Shown here one piece after another: positions 1 to 5,627 of a DNA stretch of 5,627 nucleotides. The position numbers and the translations under genes were made by a program. Below the pieces are notes generated by a model. It did not search any database, had not been told where the DNA came from, and was given only the letters and a program-made list of their open reading frames with translations. Numbering within the stretch: position 1 is the first letter of the stretch; every line of letters starts with the position of its first letter. The DNA is from Actinomycetota bacterium (GTDB lineage Bacteria; Actinomycetota; Actinomycetes; Nanopelagicales; Nanopelagicaceae): assembly GCA_009698515.1 (NCBI GenBank), contig WLQA01000056.1:1-5627 (forward strand), read 5' to 3'.

Positions 1-2
1 CA

Positions 3-545
3 ATACCGAATTTATTAACTTTACTGCGAGCTGCTGGCGTTCCAATCTTTCTTTACTTCTTTTTAGTAGCAGATAAACCAGTAATCAGTTTTTTCATTAT
101 TGCTATAGGCGGAGTGACCGATTATTTGGATGGCAAGGTCGCCCGTGCATTAAATCAAACATCTGAATTCGGCGCGAAATTTGATCCAACAGTGGATCGG
201 CTTTACATTGGAGCGATTTTGATCGCATTTGCACTCCGAGATTATTTATCCTGGCAATTAATCGTAGCGTTAATTCTGCGCGATCTGATTTTATTCATCC
301 TGGTTCTGATTCAAAGGATAAAAAAACTGCCATTTGCAGAGGTAACATTTTTGGGAAAAGCAGCTACCTTTAACCTGCTGTACGCCTTCCCATTATTGTT
401 ATTGCAGGATTTATCATTTATTGGAGAGGCGAGTTTTGCCGCCGGATGGGCATTTGCAATATGGGGCGTAGCATTGTATTTTTACACCGGAATTCAATAT
501 TTATATCGGGGTATTGAGATAATTAAAAAAGGCAAGCGAGGCTAA
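3..545 (+). CDS. pgsA: CDP-alcohol phosphatidyltransferase, PgsA2-like, 5'-truncated by window edge
   Basis: Integral membrane enzyme that joins a CDP-linked lipid to a polyol alcohol to make phospholipid. The frame is open from base 3, giving 180 residues, and begins with IPNLLTLLRAAGVP, the usual N-terminal region of the family, so probably only a few residues are missing. The full catalytic signature D-x2-DG-x2-AR-x8-G-x3-D-x3-D is present: D40, D43-G44, A47-R48, G57, D61 and D65 of the visible fragment. Hydrophobic stretches surround it (about 10-37, 67-78, 84-100 and after 120), and the tail is basic (KKGKRG). By position it matches mycobacterial pgsA2 (Rv1822). Actinobacterial members of this family include phosphatidylglycerophosphate synthases and cardiolipin synthases, and the sequence alone does not fix the substrate. 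The GTG at 114 is internal and is not the start, because conserved sequence continues upstream. The gene ends 3 bases before gcvH, so they are probably cotranscribed. Confidence 0.9.
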   Translation: MPNLLTLLRAAGVPIFLYFFLVADKPVISFFIIAIGGVTDYLDGKVARALNQTSEFGAKFDPTVDRLYIGAILIAFALRDYLSWQLIVALILRDLILFILVLIQRIKKLPFAEVTFLGKAATFNLLYAFPLLLLQDLSFIGEASFAAGWAFAIWGVALYFYTGIQYLYRGIEIIKKGKRG

Positions 546-548
546 ATT

Positions 549-932
549 ATGTCGAACACTCCAGCAAATCTTTCTTACACTAAAGAGCATGAGTGGGTTG
601 AATCGTTAGGGGGCAATCTCTACCGAATTGGTATTACTGATTACGCACAATCTGCATTGGGAGATATTGTGTATATTCAATTACCTAAATTAGATTCAGC
701 TGTTAAATACGAATCAGTGTGTGGAGAGGTTGAATCAACCAAATCTGTCTCTGAAATTTATGCACCTATTTCCGGCAAGATAATTAAAATTAATTCGGAG
801 CTAGATGCTTCACCAGAGAAAATAAATACCGATCCTTATGGCTCCGGGTGGATTGCCGAAATCGAGATTTCACCTGATTTTGATCTAACAACATTATTAT
901 CGGCAGCCGATTACCAAAAACTTACCGCTTGA
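549..932 (+). CDS. gcvH: Glycine cleavage system H protein
   Basis: Cytosolic lipoyl carrier of the glycine cleavage system. It takes the aminomethyl group produced by P-protein (GcvP), presents it to T-protein, and is reoxidised by the L-protein. The 127-residue length is normal. The N-terminal YTKEHEWV (10-17) is typical, as is ITDYAQSALGDIVYIQLP (29-46). The lipoyl attachment site lies in GEVESTKSVSEIYAP, with K65 as the lipoylated lysine, and is followed by the beta-barrel segment SGKI and a GSGWIAEI motif (98-105). The start at 549 is the first ATG after the preceding stop and gives the standard N-terminus. The ribosome site is weak (GCGAGG at 536-541, inside the previous gene), which fits coupling to the upstream gene. 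Its partner gcvP lies about 2.4 kb downstream on the same strand. Confidence 0.97.
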   Translation: MSNTPANLSYTKEHEWVESLGGNLYRIGITDYAQSALGDIVYIQLPKLDSAVKYESVCGEVESTKSVSEIYAPISGKIIKINSELDASPEKINTDPYGSGWIAEIEISPDFDLTTLLSAADYQKLTA

Positions 933-934
933 CC

Positions 935-952
935 ATTGCCCGCCGTGGCAAT
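935..952 (+). other. Small perfect hairpin between gcvH and garA
   Basis: ATTGCC (935-940) and GGCAAT (947-952) are exact reverse complements around a 6-base loop. The hairpin starts 2 bases after the gcvH stop codon. No U-run follows, so a classical Rho-independent terminator is unlikely. It could act as an intercistronic mRNA 3'-end or stability element that separates gcvH and garA expression. A 6-bp stem may also arise by chance. Confidence 0.4.
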
Positions 953-978
953 AGTGTCAGCCTCTAGTTGATCCTGAT

Positions 979-983
979 GGAGG
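979..983 (+). promoter_or_regulatory. Ribosome binding site of garA that decides the start
   Basis: GGAGG, five bases before the ATG at 989, is a near-ideal Shine-Dalgarno sequence. It supports 989 over the in-frame TTG at 968 or ATG at 977, neither of which has a comparable site. Confidence 0.85.
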
Positions 984-988
984 TGGGT

Positions 989-1429
989 ATGGCAGATAAA
1001 GCTCTTCCGCCAAAGGACTTAACCTCAACATTGAACTTACGACAACTTCGTGCGATTCCTTCCGAAACAAAAATTGCAGATTTACGCAATCAGCTTAATG
1101 CTGATGAAGTAAGCGTAATTGATGCTTTACCCGCGAAGAGTGGAATTTTGATCGTATTAAAGGGTGCCGGCGTAGGTTCAAGGTATTTGTTAGATAGTGA
1201 TTCGATAAAAATCGGGCGTGAATTAAATAATGATATCTCCTTGGATGATATTACAGTTTCAAGATCTCATGCGGTTATAACTAGATCAGATGGATTTAAG
1301 ATAAAAGATCTTGGAAGTTTAAATGGTACTTACGTCAATGCTGTTGCTACCCGAGAAGTTAATTTATCTGCCGGAGATGAGATTCAAATCGGAAAATTCC
1401 ACTTAACTTTGTTTATAGGAGATAAATAA
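989..1429 (+). CDS. garA: FHA-domain regulator, GarA/OdhI family
   Basis: Small cytosolic phosphopeptide-binding protein. In mycobacteria and corynebacteria GarA/OdhI inhibits 2-oxoglutarate dehydrogenase and affects glutamate metabolism, under control of Ser/Thr kinases. Starting at 989 it has 146 residues. The N-terminal 45 residues are a flexible-looking arm. The segment LPAKSGILIVLKGAGVGSRYLL (47-68, written here only as a landmark: L47, P48, K58, G63, R65) leads into the FHA domain. FHA residues are intact: G76-R77, S91-R92-S93-H94, and G109-S110-L111-N112-G113-T114 with N117; IQIGKF (132-137) closes the fold. The family's N-terminal ETTS(VF) phospho-motif is not seen; the closest sequence is LTSTLNL (11-17). 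Whether it is still phosphorylated or targets the same enzymes is unknown. Its stop overlaps the next start by one base. Family assignment is strong from the FHA body and gene order. Confidence 0.92.
   Translation: MADKALPPKDLTSTLNLRQLRAIPSETKIADLRNQLNADEVSVIDALPAKSGILIVLKGAGVGSRYLLDSDSIKIGRELNNDISLDDITVSRSHAVITRSDGFKIKDLGSLNGTYVNAVATREVNLSAGDEIQIGKFHLTLFIGDK
1417..1421 (+). promoter_or_regulatory. Ribosome binding site of ftsR-like gene
   Basis: AGGAG, seven bases before the ATG at 1429, lies within the last codons of garA. With the TAATG stop/start overlap it indicates translational coupling between the two genes. Confidence 0.8.
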
Positions 1430-2142
1430 TGGCCGTTCCAGTTCGTGCTTATCTGAGCATTGGAGAAGTTCTCAGTAAATTACGCAATGAATTTTCCGAT
1501 ATTACAATCTCCAAGATTCGTTTTCTAGAATCTGAAGGATTGATCGAGCCGCAACGCACGCCAAGTGGATACCGAAAATTTACAAACACAGATTTAGAAA
1601 GATTGCGTTTTGTTTTGCTGGCACAACGAGATCAATACTTACCATTGCGAGTAATCAAAGAGAATTTGGATGCTTTAGATCGCGGCTTAACCCCAGCTTC
1701 TGCAGTTGGAGGAGTTGCCACACCTCGCTTGGCTACGCAAGATGGTGTATTGACCGCAAATACTTTTCCAGATGATCAAGATCTAAGGCTAACCAGAACA
1801 GAATTAATAAGCGCCTCTGAAATATCAGAAGATCAGCTTTCCGAATTAGAGTCTTACGGCCTGATCACTATTCGAGGACGTCATTACGATGCGGATTCAC
1901 TGGCGATCGCAAAGATCGTTGTAGCTATTTCCGCATTTGGTATTGGTGCCAGACATTTACGAGCTTTCAAAACAGCTGCCGATAGAGAGATAGGTTTGGT
2001 TGAGCAAGTTACAACACCTATTCGTAGTCAAAAAGGCACAGAGGCAAAAGCAAAGGCAGATGAGGTAGAAAGAGAGATTGCTTCATTGTCGATCAGATTG
2101 CATGCCAGTTTGGTTCGCTCCGGCTTGCACCGTTCTAAATAG
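1429..2142 (+). CDS. ftsR: MerR-family transcriptional regulator, FtsR-like (Rv1828 family)
   Basis: DNA-binding regulator whose corynebacterial counterpart FtsR, encoded beside odhI, controls ftsZ; the mycobacterial counterpart is Rv1828. It has 237 residues. The N-terminal MerR winged helix (about 8-80) is clear: LSIGEVLSKL, then IRFLESEGLIEPQRTPSGYR (30-49) and the helix DLERLRFVLLAQR (55-67). A less conserved linker (about 85-118) joins a C-terminal domain with a second helical unit, LTRTELISASEISEDQLSEL (121-140) and ESYGLI, followed by YDADSLAIAKIV. The distinctive family segment GARHLRAFKTAADREIGLVEQ lies at 173-193. No cysteine cluster or metal/drug-binding sequence is present, so it is not a classical metal-sensing MerR. 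The start overlaps the garA stop. The role in division is transferred from relatives, not shown here. Confidence 0.9.
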   Translation: MAVPVRAYLSIGEVLSKLRNEFSDITISKIRFLESEGLIEPQRTPSGYRKFTNTDLERLRFVLLAQRDQYLPLRVIKENLDALDRGLTPASAVGGVATPRLATQDGVLTANTFPDDQDLRLTRTELISASEISEDQLSELESYGLITIRGRHYDADSLAIAKIVVAISAFGIGARHLRAFKTAADREIGLVEQVTTPIRSQKGTEAKAKADEVEREIASLSIRLHASLVRSGLHRSK

Positions 2143-2151
2143 ATTTAGAAA

Positions 2152-2625
2152 ATGAGTACATACCATCCAGTTGAAGTGATGGGCGTTAGAGTCGAGATGC
2201 CATCAAATCAACCAATTGTTCTATTAAAAGAGTTAGATGGTGTGCGGTATCTGCCGATCTGGTTAGGCGCAGTTGAAGCAACCGCGATAGCTTTTGCCCA
2301 ACAGGAGGTTGCACCTCCAAGACCTTTAACTCATGACCTCTTTAAAACCGTGCTTGATTCTTTAAATGCAAAACTGCAAACTGTTTACTTGACTGAGATT
2401 AAAGATGGTGTTTTTTATGCGCAGCTAAATTTTGCGGCAGGGGAGAGTATTTCTGCAAGACCTAGTGATGCCATCGCCCTAGCGCTTCGAACTGGATCAC
2501 CGATTTTGGCTAGTGAAGAGTTACTGAAAGAGGCTGGAATAGAGATCCCTGATCAATCTGAGGATGAAATAGAGAGATTCAAAGAGTTCCTAGATGAGAT
2601 TAACCCGGAAGATTTCTTGGCGTAA
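2152..2625 (+). CDS. Bifunctional nuclease family protein (DUF151/BFN domain)
   Basis: Member of the BFN (DUF151) family, named after plant proteins reported to have DNase and RNase activity. The bacterial role is poorly defined; the mycobacterial syntenic relative is Rv1829. The 157-residue protein is typical in length. Family landmarks in order are LPIWLGAVEATAIA (34-47), PPRPLTHDLFKTVL (55-68), ISARPSDAIALALRTGSPI (100-118) and the acidic C-terminal helix RFKEFLDEINPEDF (142-155). It has no signal peptide or membrane segment. It starts nine bases after the upstream regulator with only an A-rich, weak ribosome site, so it is probably translated from the polycistronic mRNA. Nuclease activity should be regarded as a family label, not a demonstrated activity. 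Confidence 0.9.
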   Translation: MSTYHPVEVMGVRVEMPSNQPIVLLKELDGVRYLPIWLGAVEATAIAFAQQEVAPPRPLTHDLFKTVLDSLNAKLQTVYLTEIKDGVFYAQLNFAAGESISARPSDAIALALRTGSPILASEELLKEAGIEIPDQSEDEIERFKEFLDEINPEDFLA

Positions 2626-2630
2626 GCGCT

Positions 2631-2726
2631 ATGAGTACCCTGCCAACGCAGCCGATAAACTCTCAAGTTGAGGTAGATATATTCGTGTCAATGAGCCTGG
2701 AACAAGCCGGCAACTTCTACAATTAA
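2631..2726 (+). CDS. Doubtful 31-residue small ORF
   Basis: An ATG-to-TAA frame begins six bases after the stop codon of the BFN gene and fills most of the intergenic gap. The peptide begins MSTLPTQPINSQVEV and ends LEQAGNFYN. It has no recognisable domain, no membrane segment and no Shine-Dalgarno sequence in front; the preceding bases are TAAGCGCT. I do not recognise it. A chance frame in a promoter-bearing region is more likely than a gene, but its tight placement would allow termination-reinitiation translation. Confidence 0.15.
   Translation: MSTLPTQPINSQVEVDIFVSMSLEQAGNFYN
2662..2672. promoter_or_regulatory. Short palindrome, possible operator upstream of second MerR gene
   Basis: CTCAAGTTGAG is a perfect 5+1+5 dyad about 80 bases upstream of the ATG at 2752. 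Its AAGTTG core (2665-2670) is also complementary to CAACTT at 2711-2716. It could be a regulator site or simply coincidence; it does not sit between a recognisable -35 and -10 as classical MerR operators do. Confidence 0.2.
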
Positions 2727-2736
2727 GCCTTCCCCC

Positions 2737-2742
2737 TAGAAT
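2737..2742 (+). promoter_or_regulatory. Probable -10 element of second MerR gene (near-leaderless)
   Basis: TAGAAT matches the actinobacterial TAnnnT -10 pattern and differs from TATAAT at one base. It ends nine bases before the ATG at 2752, so transcription would begin about 0-3 bases before the start codon. No convincing -35 is seen at the usual distance. The absence of a Shine-Dalgarno sequence (the bases before ATG are GAGTCCCC) agrees with a leaderless or almost leaderless mRNA. Confidence 0.5.
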
Positions 2743-2751
2743 CGAGTCCCC

Positions 2752-3258
2752 ATGAATACATCCCCTGAGATCGGTTATCGCGGTGCAACCGCATGTGTAG
2801 CTGCTGGAATTTCATATCGACAATTAGATTATTGGGCACGTACTGGATTAGTTGAACCTAGTGTTCGAGGTGCAGCTGGTTCTGGTTCAGCCAGACTTTA
2901 CGGTTTTAGAGATATTTTGGTTTTAAAAATTGTTAAACGTTTACTTGATACGGGTGTTTCACTTCAGAACATTAGAACAGCGGTTGAACATTTAAGAAGC
3001 ACTGGAATTTCTGATTTAGAAAGCATTACATTGATGAGCGACGGTGCTTCAATTTATGAATGCACAAGTGCTGATGACATCGTTGATCTTCTACAAGGTG
3101 GTCAAGGTGTATTTGGTATCGCAATTGGAAAAGTTTGGCATGAGGTAGAAGGTTCACTTTCCACTCTGCAGGGAGAGAGCACTGAGGATGGATCCCTGGT
3201 TTCAAGTGGTGAAAGTAACGACGAGTTAGCCGAACGCAGAAAGCGCAAAGGCGCCTAA
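2752..3258 (+). CDS. resR: MerR-family transcriptional regulator, ResR/McdR-like (Rv1830 family)
   Basis: DNA-binding regulator. The mycobacterial counterpart Rv1830 (ResR/McdR) is linked to control of growth and division genes and to antibiotic resilience; that role is carried over by similarity only. The protein has 168 residues. The MerR helix-turn-helix occupies about 8-75: GYRGATACVAAGISYRQLDY (8-27), WARTGLVEPSVR (28-39), RLYGFRDILVLKIVKRLLDT (48-67) and GVSLQNIR (68-75). After the dimerisation helix comes a conserved family module with LMSDGASIYECTS (94-106) and DDIVDLLQGGQGVFGIAIG (108-126). The tail is variable and ends in a charged DELAERRKRKGA. Two cysteines (C15, C104) are present without a metal-binding pattern. 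It is separate in sequence from the FtsR-like MerR upstream. It appears to have its own promoter, and gcvP follows after 45 bases. Confidence 0.9.
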   Translation: MNTSPEIGYRGATACVAAGISYRQLDYWARTGLVEPSVRGAAGSGSARLYGFRDILVLKIVKRLLDTGVSLQNIRTAVEHLRSTGISDLESITLMSDGASIYECTSADDIVDLLQGGQGVFGIAIGKVWHEVEGSLSTLQGESTEDGSLVSSGESNDELAERRKRKGA

Positions 3259-3271
3259 AAACTAATACTCT

Positions 3272-3299
3272 TCCCCCTGTAAAACTCATAATTGGGGGA
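3272..3299 (+). promoter_or_regulatory. Hairpin masking the gcvP ribosome binding site (predicted)
   Basis: TCCCCC (3272-3277) is the exact reverse complement of GGGGGA (3294-3299), separated by 16 A/T-rich bases. GGGGGA ends four bases before the GTG at 3304 and is the only Shine-Dalgarno-like sequence there; it can pair with the CCUCC anti-SD with one G-U pair. If transcription starts upstream, this strong all-GC stem would hide the site and lower gcvP translation unless opened. CATAAT at 3287-3292 within the loop resembles a -10; if used, the mRNA would start past the stem and escape it. Confidence 0.4.
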
Positions 3300-3303
3300 T
3301 AGT

Positions 3304-5627
3304 GTGGATTTACGAAAGAGCTTTGTTGACCGCCACATTGGTCCCAATGATTATCAAATTAAATCCATGCTCATGGAAATGGGTTACGCAGATTTAGATT
3401 CCTTTATTCAAGCGGTAGTACCTAAAAACATCTTATTAACTGGCGAAATTGAGAAATCATTGCCGGAGGCGATTTCAGAGACAGATGCTATTGCAGAAAT
3501 TAAATCAATTGCCCAAGAGAATAAGGTTCTTAAATCATTAATCGGTAATGGTTATTATGGAACAATAATTCCACCTGTTGTTTTAAGAAATATTTTGGAA
3601 AATCCGGCTTGGTATACCGCTTACACACCTTATCAACCAGAAATTTCACAAGGGCGATTAGAAGCAATTTTCGCATTCCAAACTGCGATCTCTGATTTAA
3701 CCGGGTTGCCAATTGCAAATGCATCGATGTTGGATGAGGCGACTGCTGCCGCGGAGAGTTTAACTTTAGCTCGAAGGTTTTGGCAGGGAAGTGATGATGC
3801 AATATTTTTAATTGATCAAGATTTGCATGAACATGTAAAAGCAGTTATTGCCACAAGAGCAAAACCGTTGAAAATTCAAGTAAAAGAAATTGATGTTGAA
3901 TCATATAAATTTGATGAACTCTTCTACGGCGCGATCTTGGCCTATCCAAATTCAACAGGTGAGATTAAGAATTTAGACTCAGCCATTAATAAGATTAAAT
4001 CAGCAGGTGCACTTGCCATTATTGATTGTGATTTATTGGCATTAACACTTCTTAAATCACCAGGGGATATGGGTGCTGATATCGCAGTTGGAAGCGCACA
4101 AAGATTTGGTGTTCCCATGGGATTTGGTGGACCTCATGCAGGATTTATGGCTGTGCGAAATGGATTAGAAAGATCTATTCCCGGCAGATTAGTTGGTCAA
4201 TCCATAGATGCTCATGGCAATCCCGCCTTTAGATTGGCTCTGCAAACGAGAGAACAACATATTAGACGCGATAAGGCCACCTCAAATATTTGTACCGCAC
4301 AAGTATTACTTGCAGTGATATCAGCTTTTTATGCAATGTGGCATGGACCAGAAGGTTTGCGAAATATTGCGAGCCAAATAAACCATCAGGCATTGAATCT
4401 AAGGGCAGTGCTAAAAAAGAGCGGTTTTAAGGTCAGCGATCAAAATATTTTCGATACCGTAAGAGTAGATGATATTGATTCCACTGAATTGGTGAACAAG
4501 TTTGAAAGTTCAGGTTTTAATATCAGAGTTGTTTCAAATAAATCAATTGCCATATCTATCGATGAAACAACTACTGAATCTGATCTAGCATCGATCTATC
4601 AGATTTTTGGAATTACTAGGAGTTCAGAAAAACTAACCACTGTGGAGAATCGCAGTACAAAGTTTTTAATACATCCGATGTTTAATACCAATCATTCAGA
4701 GACAGCAATGTTGAGATATATCAGAACTTTATCTGACAGAGATCTAGCTTTAGATAGAACGATGATTCCATTGGGCTCTTGTACTATGAAATTAAACGCT
4801 ACTTCAGAGATGATTCCTGTAACTTGGCCAGAGTTTGCAAATATCCATCCATTTGCGCCAACGCAACAAACAAAGGGTTATCGCAAATTAATCGATCAAT
4901 TAAGTCAATGGTTAATTTCAGTTACTGGTTATGACGCTGTTTCATTACAACCAAATGCTGGTTCGCAGGGAGAATTTGCCGGTTTATTGGCTATTAGAAA
5001 TTATCTAGATCACAAAGGCGAAAGTGCACGAGATATTTGTTTGATTCCATCTAGTGCTCATGGCACCAACGCTGCTAGCGCTGTAATGGCCGGCATGAAA
5101 GTAGTGGTTATTTCCTGTGACGAGATGGGAAATGTTTCCGTATCTGATTTAAAGGAGAAAATAGCGCAATACTCAGATTCACTAGCGGCATTGATGGTAA
5201 CTTATCCATCTACACATGGAGTTTTTGAAGAGGCAATTGGTGAAATATGTTCTTTAATTCATGATGCTGGTGGTCAGGTTTATGTTGATGGCGCTAATTT
5301 AAATGCGTTAGTTGGTTTAGCAAAGCCAGGTAAATTCGGAGCTGATGTATCTCATTTAAATCTGCATAAAACATTTTGCATTCCGCATGGAGGGGGAGGA
5401 CCAGGTGTTGGTCCAGTAATTGCGCGTGCACATCTTGCACCTTTCTTGCCAAATCATCCAGCAGATAAATTAGCTGGGCCGACTACAGGACCAGGGCCGG
5501 TATCTAGTGCACCTTACGGATCGGCTTCAATTTTGCCAATTAGTTGGATGTATATCCGCATGATGGGTGGATCTGGTTTAACAAAGGCAACGAAGGTTGC
5601 AATACTTTCTGCTAATTATTTAGCTAA
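3304..5627 (+). CDS. gcvP: Glycine dehydrogenase (decarboxylating), P-protein, 3'-truncated by window edge
   Basis: PLP-dependent P-protein of the glycine cleavage system: it decarboxylates glycine and transfers the aminomethyl group to lipoyl-GcvH. The window holds 774 codons of a protein usually near 950 residues, in the single-chain form (the N- and C-terminal homologous halves are fused, not split into gcvPA/gcvPB). N-terminal landmarks are SFVDRHIGPND (about 6-16), GYYGTIIPPVVLRN, ENPAWYTAYTPYQPEISQGR and NASMLDEATAAAE. The C-terminal half has IPLGSCTMKLNA, SAHGTNAASA (H586, T588, N589), YVDGANLNALVG (D662) and the PLP-lysine motif NLHKTFCIPHGGGGPG with K689 as the Schiff-base lysine. 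The GTG at 3304 is chosen because it directly precedes DLRKSFVDRHIGP and has GGGGGA four bases upstream; the TTG at 3292 would start inside that ribosome site. I found no frameshift or internal stop. About 180 C-terminal residues lie outside the window. Confidence 0.97.
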   Translation, partial: MDLRKSFVDRHIGPNDYQIKSMLMEMGYADLDSFIQAVVPKNILLTGEIEKSLPEAISETDAIAEIKSIAQENKVLKSLIGNGYYGTIIPPVVLRNILENPAWYTAYTPYQPEISQGRLEAIFAFQTAISDLTGLPIANASMLDEATAAAESLTLARRFWQGSDDAIFLIDQDLHEHVKAVIATRAKPLKIQVKEIDVESYKFDELFYGAILAYPNSTGEIKNLDSAINKIKSAGALAIIDCDLLALTLLKSPGDMGADIAVGSAQRFGVPMGFGGPHAGFMAVRNGLERSIPGRLVGQSIDAHGNPAFRLALQTREQHIRRDKATSNICTAQVLLAVISAFYAMWHGPEGLRNIASQINHQALNLRAVLKKSGFKVSDQNIFDTVRVDDIDSTELVNKFESSGFNIRVVSNKSIAISIDETTTESDLASIYQIFGITRSSEKLTTVENRSTKFLIHPMFNTNHSETAMLRYIRTLSDRDLALDRTMIPLGSCTMKLNATSEMIPVTWPEFANIHPFAPTQQTKGYRKLIDQLSQWLISVTGYDAVSLQPNAGSQGEFAGLLAIRNYLDHKGESARDICLIPSSAHGTNAASAVMAGMKVVVISCDEMGNVSVSDLKEKIAQYSDSLAALMVTYPSTHGVFEEAIGEICSLIHDAGGQVYVDGANLNALVGLAKPGKFGADVSHLNLHKTFCIPHGGGGPGVGPVIARAHLAPFLPNHPADKLAGPTTGPGPVSSAPYGSASILPISWMYIRMMGGSGLTKATKVAILSANYLA

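Noticed and set aside
114..116. GTG as start of the phosphatidyltransferase
   Set aside because: The same frame is open to the window edge and encodes the typical N-terminal IPNLLTLLR and first membrane segment; starting at 114 would remove them.
968..988. Upstream TTG (968) or ATG (977) as garA start
   Set aside because: Both lie ahead of or across the GGAGG ribosome site that serves the ATG at 989, and neither has its own site.
2668..2683. TTGAGG and TATATT as a -35/-10 pair
   Set aside because: Only four bases separate the hexamers, far from the 16-19 needed.
3249..3256. AGGCGCCT followed by AAAA as a terminator of the second MerR gene
   Set aside because: It is a loopless palindrome inside the end of the coding sequence and is followed by A rather than T residues on the transcribed strand.
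3026..3289. Minus-strand 87-codon frame
   Set aside because: It lies antisense to the well-supported second MerR gene, runs into the gcvP leader, and its translation shows no recognisable family.
3259..3303. Glycine riboswitch before gcvP
   Set aside because: The gap is only 45 bases, too short for even a single glycine aptamer, and no aptamer-like core was seen there.
3530..3802. Minus-strand 90-codon frame
   Set aside because: It is wholly antisense to conserved gcvP sequence and has a low-complexity His/Gln/Leu composition typical of a shadow frame.

Overview
This looks like a stretch of a low-GC actinobacterial chromosome. By eye the GC content is roughly 40%. Every complete or partial gene reads on the plus strand and gaps are short. 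The gene order closely follows the mycobacterial Rv1822-Rv1832 neighbourhood: CDP-alcohol phosphatidyltransferase (PgsA2), gcvH, garA/odhI, MerR regulator FtsR, bifunctional nuclease family protein, second MerR regulator ResR/McdR, then gcvP. Low GC, compactness and an actinomycete-type gene order suggest a streamlined freshwater lineage such as the Nanopelagicales (acI). That placement is inference and was not tested.

Layout: a 5'-truncated phospholipid synthase (to 545) is followed after 3 bases by gcvH (549-932). A 56-base gap with a small perfect hairpin leads to the FHA protein GarA/OdhI (989-1429). Its stop codon overlaps the start of the FtsR-like gene (1429-2142) by one base. The DUF151 bifunctional nuclease family gene follows (2152-2625). 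A 126-base gap holds a doubtful 31-codon ORF, a short palindrome and a -10-like TAGAAT. It precedes the second MerR gene (2752-3258), which lacks a ribosome binding site and is probably almost leaderless. After 45 bases comes gcvP (3304 to beyond the window end), whose Shine-Dalgarno-like GGGGGA could be masked by an upstream TCCCCC. There is no gene-free stretch above 300 bases.

Functionally, the region joins two proteins of the glycine cleavage system (lipoyl carrier H and PLP decarboxylase P; T and L are not in the window) to an FHA regulator. In relatives that regulator controls 2-oxoglutarate and glutamate metabolism. It also contains two MerR regulators tied in relatives to cell division. 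So one-carbon/nitrogen metabolism, membrane lipid synthesis and division control lie in one conserved block. I see no mobile element, CRISPR array, tRNA or rRNA, and no convincing new multi-gene system. The most notable points are an FHA protein without the canonical TTS phospho-motif, a possible SD-masking hairpin at gcvP, and a shared CTTCCCCCT word before the last two genes.
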